Below the pieces are notes generated by a model. That model made no database searches. It saw only the letters and a program-made list of their open reading frames with translations, and was not told the DNA's origin. A program made the position numbers and the translations under genes. From assembly GCF_035690525.1 (NCBI RefSeq), contig NZ_DASSKM010000028.1, positions 1 through 11,191 on the forward strand: a stretch of 11,191 nucleotides of DNA, read 5' to 3'. This document shows, piece by piece, positions 6,259 through 11,191 of this stretch. The DNA comes from Salinisphaera sp035690525 (GTDB lineage Bacteria > Pseudomonadota > Gammaproteobacteria > Nevskiales > Salinisphaeraceae). Numbering within the stretch: the stretch's first letter is position 1; each line of letters begins with the position of its first letter.

Positions 6259-8724
6259 TTATGGCGAGCCCACCGCAAGCCATCGTCCGGCGCGATAGCG
6301 GTGGATCGGCTCCTGCGCTTTGCCGATTCGGTAAATGGCCAACCAGTGGTGGTCAACAAGATCGCGCAGCGTTTCGTGCCGGGCGATCACGGCGGCGATC
6401 GCGTCGGCCCCCGCCTGAATGAATACCGCCAGCCGCAGCGGCTCGTGGACCCACTGCTCGCCGTCGCGCAGGGATTGCAGCGACAAACCGATCCGCAGAT
6501 CGCCGCCGTTGCCCTCGAACACGCCGATGTGGCCGCCGACCACGTTGTGCAGGGTCTTGTTGCCGCTGCCGTAAACCCGGTTGTCGACCGTGGACGCGTA
6601 GTACTGGAGATTGATCCATTGCGAAACCAGCATGGGCGCGGTCATGATTTGTTCGAGCACGGCGTGGTCCGGGTCCTGCCGTTCGTCGTAATCGTGCAGG
6701 AACGCGCGCCCGGCGAGGTCCAGCCCGCGCGTGCGGCTGCGCTGGGCGACGATCAGGCTGGCGTTGCCGGCCAGGCCCCATTCCGGCCGCAGTTGCGACC
6801 AGTCGCGCGCGCGCCGGTCGAGTGCTTGGCGCGCCGCCGCCGCGGTGCGCGCACGGGGCGCCAGCCGCGCGGCGCGCTCGAGGTTGGTACGGTTGCGGGC
6901 GCCGTCGAGCCAACCCCGCAACGCGTCTATGCGCGTCGCGCCTTCGGCATCGAGTGCGGCCAGGTCGAACAGCCGCACGTCGTCCGTCGTGGTGTTGTGC
7001 AAGGCCGGAATAAAACGGGTGTCGCCCGGAATATCGATTCGCTCGGCGCGCAAACCGGCGCGGACGGTGGCTTCGTTGAGCAGGGCCGCCGCTATCCGCG
7101 CGTTGACTTCGCCGGAGTGGCCGCCGCAGGCGCCGCAATCCAGCGCCGACTGCTGCGGGTTGTTGCTGGCCTGGCTGGCGTGGCCGGTCAGCACCACGAG
7201 CGGTGCGAAGCCGCGCGTCAACGACAGCCCCCGCAGAATGCCGGCCGCCAGGGCCACCTTGGCTTCGAGCGGCAGCGGTGCGCCGTCCAGGCGGAGCTCC
7301 GGTTTGAGGCGGGCGCTGTCGGCGGGGCGCTTGCCGTTGGTCGCATGCGTGCTGGGCCGTTGCAGCAGCCCGTTGCGCACCAACTTCACCGCGTACAGCA
7401 GCCCGGTCGCCTCGACGTAGGAAAACGTCGAGGTATTACCCCAGCGGAAACGGCGCGCCACGTCGGCGCTGCCCAGGCGGTTTTGCACGCTTGCCAGGCG
7501 TGGCCCGTCACGGCCGTCGTCGCCGCGTTCGATCGCGGTCATCGCGGGTGCCAGCAGGCCGGGGAGCTGGGGTTGGGCGAGATCCGTGCCGAACGGCTGA
7601 TAGGCCATGGGTACGCCAAAAAATCCGGCGAAACCGAGCGTTTCGACGCCGGGCGCTTCGGCCTCGAGGGCGCGCCGAAACACCTCGGAGCGTACGTCGA
7701 TGCAAAAAGCAAGCTGCACCCGGGCGCGGGGCGCGGCGGGGATTTCGGCGTGCGGCGCCTTCAGATCGTGCACCAGTTTGCGCTCGTATCCCAGCTCGAG
7801 CGCCCGTTGCCAGAGCCAGTCTTGCGCCTGATCGCGCTCGTGCCCGGCTTCCAGCGCGGCACTTTGGGTCAGCGCGTGCCGCCAGGCGCAGCGGGTCGTC
7901 TCGTCGGCCACCGCGGAATACAGCACCCAATCCCAAGCCAGGCGGATCGCGAGCAGCTCCCGCAGGGTGGCATCCTGCGCGCCATGCAAATTAGCCTGCC
8001 ATGATCGATAGGCGCACCAGGACGCCCAGCCGTTCACGCTGAGCAGCAGGGCATGCAGGTAAGCCGGCATCGACTCGGCGGGCACGCCCATCCCGCCCAG
8101 AGCCGTCTGGATCAATTCGTCGGCGCTCGGCGGCAACGCGCGGAAGTGGCGCGCCAGACCTAAGCGGCCCATCAGGATGGCGACCCCGCGGTCGCGGCCG
8201 ACGTTGTAGCGCCAGGCGGCGTACAAACCAGCCGCGTCGGTGCGCGGCCAGTCGCCCTGGCCCAGATCGAATTCGGCGGCGCAGAGCTGGCTTACCTGAT
8301 GCACGATTTCTTCCGTCCAGGCGGTGCGGCGCGTGAGATTGCGCGCGCGGTCGATCTGGTCGGCGACGAGCGGCAGGCGGGCGGTGGCCGGCGGCCGGTC
8401 GAGGTGGGCGATCAGGTTTTCGACCGTGCATTCCGGCACCGCTTCACGGCCGGCGGCGGCCAGGTTCTCCCGCGTGATCCGCCCTTGCTGGAAATAGCGT
8501 CGAAACTCGGCGCGCGACGGCAGCAGCCGCACGCCGCCGCGCGCGGCGAGCCGCGCTGCCGCATGCGCGATCGGCAGGTTGCGCAGCGGCCAGAGCGGGT
8601 TGACCGCCACCGATTGATCGAGCGGCCACGCCGGCGCAATTTGCGCGCAGGCCGCCGTGACCGCCGTTGTTATCGATTCGGGCGATGCCGCGGCGGGCCT
8701 TGATTCCTGAGTTTGTGCGTTCAT
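6259..8724 (-). CDS. dabA: DabA, inorganic carbon transporter subunit (DUF2309)
   Basis: An 821-residue soluble subunit of the DAB (DABs accumulate bicarbonate) complex. It is related to beta-carbonic anhydrases and thought to hydrate CO2 vectorially to bicarbonate when bound to membrane DabB. The zinc and active-site set is present: C341 and D343 in AFCIDVRSE, and H515 and C530 in GHASQASNNPQQSALDCGAC. Their spacings (2 and 15) equal those of the Halothiobacillus neapolitanus protein (C351, D353, H524, C539). N-terminal NPLWPLR (about 42-48) and C-terminal TVDNRVYGSGNKTLHNVVGG also fit the family. Length is normal and there is no signal peptide. The ATG overlaps the dabB stop as ATGA, implying translational coupling; only a weak AAGG lies upstream. 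It is co-transcribed with dabB. Confidence 0.95.
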   Translation of the reverse strand: MNAQTQESRPAAASPESITTAVTAACAQIAPAWPLDQSVAVNPLWPLRNLPIAHAAARLAARGGVRLLPSRAEFRRYFQQGRITRENLAAAGREAVPECTVENLIAHLDRPPATARLPLVADQIDRARNLTRRTAWTEEIVHQVSQLCAAEFDLGQGDWPRTDAAGLYAAWRYNVGRDRGVAILMGRLGLARHFRALPPSADELIQTALGGMGVPAESMPAYLHALLLSVNGWASWCAYRSWQANLHGAQDATLRELLAIRLAWDWVLYSAVADETTRCAWRHALTQSAALEAGHERDQAQDWLWQRALELGYERKLVHDLKAPHAEIPAAPRARVQLAFCIDVRSEVFRRALEAEAPGVETLGFAGFFGVPMAYQPFGTDLAQPQLPGLLAPAMTAIERGDDGRDGPRLASVQNRLGSADVARRFRWGNTSTFSYVEATGLLYAVKLVRNGLLQRPSTHATNGKRPADSARLKPELRLDGAPLPLEAKVALAAGILRGLSLTRGFAPLVVLTGHASQASNNPQQSALDCGACGGHSGEVNARIAAALLNEATVRAGLRAERIDIPGDTRFIPALHNTTTDDVRLFDLAALDAEGATRIDALRGWLDGARNRTNLERAARLAPRARTAAAARQALDRRARDWSQLRPEWGLAGNASLIVAQRSRTRGLDLAGRAFLHDYDERQDPDHAVLEQIMTAPMLVSQWINLQYYASTVDNRVYGSGNKTLHNVVGGHIGVFEGNGGDLRIGLSLQSLRDGEQWVHEPLRLAVFIQAGADAIAAVIARHETLRDLVDHHWLAIYRIGKAQEPIHRYRAGRWLAVGSP

Positions 8725-10337
8725 GCGCTGGCCTTTTCGTGGATGACAGGAGCGGCGGAGGCCACACGCGGGCGCGCCGGCAAACGCGGGGGCCAGATGA
8801 GCAGCGTGAGCCGGGTAAACATCTGGTCGAGGTAGAAACCGCCGTAGACGTGGGGGTGCAGACGGCGCAGGCGGCGCGCGCCGGCCGCGCTCGCGAGCAT
8901 CGCCCGAAGCACGAACAGCGCGGCGAAGGCGAGCGTGATCGCGACCTGGCCGGCGGTCGAGGCCCGGCTGCCCGCCGCGGGTACCCAGAGCATCGATAGA
9001 GAGGCCCACGCCAGGTACAGGCAAACCACGGCCACCGCTGCCGCCGCCGCCCGGCCCAAGAGCGCGCGGCCCGAGCCCGCGGCGTCGCCGAGCAGCGAGG
9101 CCACCGCCAGCACGATCACCGCGAACACGCCCGGATGGCCCACGCCGGCAACGAACAGGCCGAGAATGACCAGCGCGCCGGCGCCGCCCACCGCGAGCCA
9201 GCCGGCCGCGGGCATCCCGGTGGCCGCCGGCGTACGCGCGCGCTGGATCGACACCGAGACCATCTCCCCCGCGCTGAGAAATGAATGCGCCTTGTAGAAC
9301 GAATGGGCCAGCAGGTGCAGCAGCGCCAGGTTGTACAGCCCCAGGCCGCATTCGATCAGCATGAACCCCATCTGCGCGCAGGTGGACCACGCCAGCATCA
9401 CCTTGATGCTCACGCGCGTCGTCATGATCAGCGCGGCGAGCACTGCGGTGGTGGTGCCGGCGATCACGAGCAGCGCCTGGGCGAGCCCGGCCGGTGCCAT
9501 CAGCGGCGCGAACCGGATGATCAGGAAGCCACCCATATTGACGATGCCGGCGTGAAGCAGGGCCGAAACCGGCGTCGGCGCTTCCATGACCTGAATCAGC
9601 CAGCCGTGGAACGGCAGCTGCGCGCATTTGAGGATGGCCGCGCAGGCGATCAGCGTGGTCGCCACCGTCAGCGTCGGCGTAAACGCCGCGCCGTCGACGC
9701 TGGCGAACACCGCGTCCATCTGGAAACTGCCGTAGTGCAGGCCGATGAGGGTCGATCCCGTGAGAATGAAGACATCCGCCATGCGGCTGATGAGGAATTT
9801 CTTGTGCGCCGCGAGCAGCGCCTGCGGGCGTTGGCTGTAGTAGGTCAACAACTGGTGCAGGCACAGGCTCGCGGCCGCCAGCGCCACGCCAAGAACCAGA
9901 AGCTGGTTGGCGATCACCATGCTGCTGATGCAGGCCAGCGTGGCGCAGAACCAGCGGCGATATCGCTGCTGGCCGACGTCGGTCGAGCCCGGGTCGCCGG
10001 CCAGGTAACGGCGCGAATAGTTGAGAATCACGAGGCCGATGAAGCCGATCAGGGCCAGCATGGCGAGCGTGAGCGGGTCGAGGCGAACACTGGGGGCCAG
10101 ACCCAGCACGGCGTTGACGGGCAGGCGCCCGATCAGCACGTTGGCGGGCGACGCCAGGCCGTAGTACGCGCCCGCCGCAACCACAACCAAGAGCACGAAG
10201 CCCGCGAGCGCCAGCGTTGTCGACCAGGCGGCGCGCCGGGCGCGCGCGGGGCCGACGGCCAGAACCGCGGCCAGCAGGTAAGTGGCCGGCACGCCAGCGG
10301 CCAGCCAGGCGCCCGGGGATACGGCGGTATCGATCAT
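8721..10337 (-). CDS. dabB: DabB, membrane subunit of the DAB carbon pump
   Basis: A 538-residue polytopic inner-membrane protein of the NuoL/MrpA (proton-translocating antiporter) family, the partner that energises DabA using a cation gradient. The family core is at 237-268 (KCAQLPFHGWLIQVMEAPTP, then VSALLHAG), including K237, and LAHSFYKAHSFLSAGE lies further on. The TM5 glutamate of NuoL is absent here (VALAAASLCLHQLL), which in my recollection is usual for the DabB branch. Well over ten hydrophobic segments are evident. It is first in the operon and its TGA overlaps the dabA ATG. The only plausible start, ATG at 10337, has no Shine-Dalgarno (upstream is CCTTTTCCCTACTACG), so initiation may be unusual. 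It is divergent from the LysR gene. Annotation pipelines often call it NADH dehydrogenase subunit L, but no other complex I genes are nearby. Confidence 0.93.
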   Translation of the reverse strand: MIDTAVSPGAWLAAGVPATYLLAAVLAVGPARARRAAWSTTLALAGFVLLVVVAAGAYYGLASPANVLIGRLPVNAVLGLAPSVRLDPLTLAMLALIGFIGLVILNYSRRYLAGDPGSTDVGQQRYRRWFCATLACISSMVIANQLLVLGVALAAASLCLHQLLTYYSQRPQALLAAHKKFLISRMADVFILTGSTLIGLHYGSFQMDAVFASVDGAAFTPTLTVATTLIACAAILKCAQLPFHGWLIQVMEAPTPVSALLHAGIVNMGGFLIIRFAPLMAPAGLAQALLVIAGTTTAVLAALIMTTRVSIKVMLAWSTCAQMGFMLIECGLGLYNLALLHLLAHSFYKAHSFLSAGEMVSVSIQRARTPAATGMPAAGWLAVGGAGALVILGLFVAGVGHPGVFAVIVLAVASLLGDAAGSGRALLGRAAAAAVAVVCLYLAWASLSMLWVPAAGSRASTAGQVAITLAFAALFVLRAMLASAAGARRLRRLHPHVYGGFYLDQMFTRLTLLIWPPRLPARPRVASAAPVIHEKASA

Positions 10338-10393
10338 CGTAGTAGGGAAAAGGAGTGGCGAGCGCTAGCTTAAGTAGGCTTTTGCTCAAGAAA

Positions 10394-10433
10394 AAATATA
10401 TATTTAAGCTGCAAATGTTCTCTAAATAAGAAC
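10394..10433. promoter_or_regulatory. Divergent dabB/lysR control region with LysR-style dyad
   Basis: The 97-bp gap between dabB and the LysR gene is AT-rich. GTTCT (10417-10421) and AGAAC (10429-10433) form a dyad separated by seven bases; its inner TCT..AGA fits the T-N11-A rule for LysR sites, and it ends one base before the regulator's ATG. A perfect AAATATATATTT palindrome (10394-10405) offers -10-like TATATT on both strands, without a good -35 on either. A weak promoter beside a regulator dyad suits LysR activation of dabBA and self-repression. Confidence 0.55.
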
Positions 10434-10434
10434 G

Positions 10435-11191
10435 ATGGCCCGACTGAACTATCACCACCTATACTATTTTTGGCGCGTGGCCGAGCGCGGCAAGCTCACC
10501 GAAACCGCCGAGAGGTTGCACGTTTCTCAGTCCGCGTTATCGAGCCAGATCAAGAAACTCGAGGCCGCGCTGGGGAAAACGCTGTTTAACCGCGTCGGCC
10601 GTCAGCTCGAACTGAGCGAGGCCGGGCGGGTGGTGGCGGCCTATGCCGAGTCCATATTCAGCCGGGGCGACGAGATGCTGGCCGCCCTGCGCGAAGGCCA
10701 GGGGCGGGCGCGCCAACTCGTGCGCATCGGCGCGATGGCCACCTTGTCCCGTAATTTTCAGCAGGGCTTCATCGCGCCCCTGATGCATCGCCGCGATGTG
10801 AGTCTGGTGCTGCAATCCGGGCGCCTGGACGACCTGCTCGGGCAACTCAGTACGCATCGGCTGGATCTCGTCTTGTCGAACGCGGATCTTCGCAGCACCG
10901 CCGAAACCCCCTGGCGCAGCCGGCGTATTGCCCGCCAGGCGGTCGGTGTGCTCGGCCGGCCGCGCGGCCAACCCTTTTGCCTGCCGGACGATCTCGACGG
11001 CACGCCGGTGCTGCTGCCCGGGGAACACAGCGAAATCCGGGTCGCGGTGGATATGTACTGCGAACACTGGAACGTGCAGCCCACCATTCTTGCCCAGGTC
11101 GACGACATGGCGCTGCTGCGCCTGCTGGCGCGCGACTGGAATGCGGTCTCCATCATGCCGCCGGTAGTCGTCCGCGATGAAATCGCGGACG
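10435..11191 (+). CDS. LysR-family regulator, NhaR-like (partial, 3' cut by window)
   Basis: The first 252 residues of a LysR-type transcription factor; the frame runs open to the window end. The N-terminus MARLNYHHLYYFWRVAERGK is followed by the winged helix-turn-helix (about 21-41, TETAERLHVSQSALSSQIKK) and LFNRVGRQLELSEAGRVV. The effector domain includes HRLDLVLSNADL, VLLPGEHSEIR and DDMALLRLLARDWNAVSIMPP. The NYHHLYYFW opening and these effector blocks resemble E. coli NhaR, the Na+-responsive activator, more than CbbR or CysB; this is comparison from memory. The ATG at 10435 directly follows a dyad and has no Shine-Dalgarno. Its divergent position next to dabBA makes it the likely regulator of that operon. 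The effector is unknown: CO2 or bicarbonate status, pH or Na+ are candidates. Confidence 0.9.
   Translation, partial: MARLNYHHLYYFWRVAERGKLTETAERLHVSQSALSSQIKKLEAALGKTLFNRVGRQLELSEAGRVVAAYAESIFSRGDEMLAALREGQGRARQLVRIGAMATLSRNFQQGFIAPLMHRRDVSLVLQSGRLDDLLGQLSTHRLDLVLSNADLRSTAETPWRSRRIARQAVGVLGRPRGQPFCLPDDLDGTPVLLPGEHSEIRVAVDMYCEHWNVQPTILAQVDDMALLRLLARDWNAVSIMPPVVVRDEIAD

Noticed and set aside
6202..8004. Plus-strand 600-codon open frame antisense to dabA, and a similar one at 9285-10373 antisense to dabB
   Set aside because: Low-complexity Arg/Gln/Gly translations with no recognisable motif, opposite two strongly conserved genes.
6259..10458. A single minus-strand open frame of 1399 codons spanning dabA and all of dabB
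   Set aside because: Its upstream half is an Arg/Gly/Ala-rich translation of dabB in the wrong frame, typical of high-GC DNA. DabB's own frame gives an intact NuoL-like protein and an ATGA junction, so no fusion or frameshift needs to be invoked.

Overview
The window is high-GC DNA (most reading frames are open on both strands) from a probable gammaproteobacterium. A Salinisphaera-like halophile is my best guess, from gene content and codon style only; no marker gene proves it. There are seven complete protein genes with recognisable families, one small hypothetical gene, one gene cut by each window edge, and several intergenic palindromic repeats. No tRNA, rRNA, CRISPR array, transposase or phage gene is visible.

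Layout. Positions 1-54 may be the tail of a gene that enters from the left, followed by a strong hairpin (72-96). Positions 124-391 hold a composite inverted-repeat element: two diverged long hairpins in opposite orientation inside perfect 23-bp arms. A PhyH-type Fe(II)/2-oxoglutarate dioxygenase (390-1226, minus) is divergent from a LacI-family repressor (1333-2340, plus). The gap between them carries a perfect 16-bp LacI-type operator plus a third half-site, so the repressor probably controls both genes. An AT-rich palindromic element (2358-2534) separates lacI from a convergent membrane diguanylate cyclase (2531-3775, minus). A HAD sugar-phosphatase-like gene (3976-4692, plus) converges on a divergent uracil-DNA-glycosylase-fold protein (4749-5453, minus). 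A second copy of the AT-rich element (about 5561-5691) and a 57-residue acidic small protein (5716-5889, minus) follow.

The main functional unit is at the right. dabB (8721-10337) and dabA (6259-8724), both on the minus strand and overlapping by ATGA, encode the two-subunit DAB inorganic-carbon accumulation system. The membrane subunit DabB is NuoL/MrpA-like, and DabA carries the four expected zinc and active-site residues. They are transcribed away from a LysR regulator of the NhaR-like type (10435 to the window end, plus), across a 97-bp AT-rich gap with a LysR-style dyad. The simplest reading is a CO2/bicarbonate-supply operon under its own regulator. No RuBisCO or carboxysome gene is visible, so autotrophy is not established.

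The most unusual material is non-coding. There are two dispersed palindrome families: one whose paired copies show compensatory changes in the central hairpin, and one AT-rich family present at least twice. In two places an element end contains or abuts the stop codon of the neighbouring gene.
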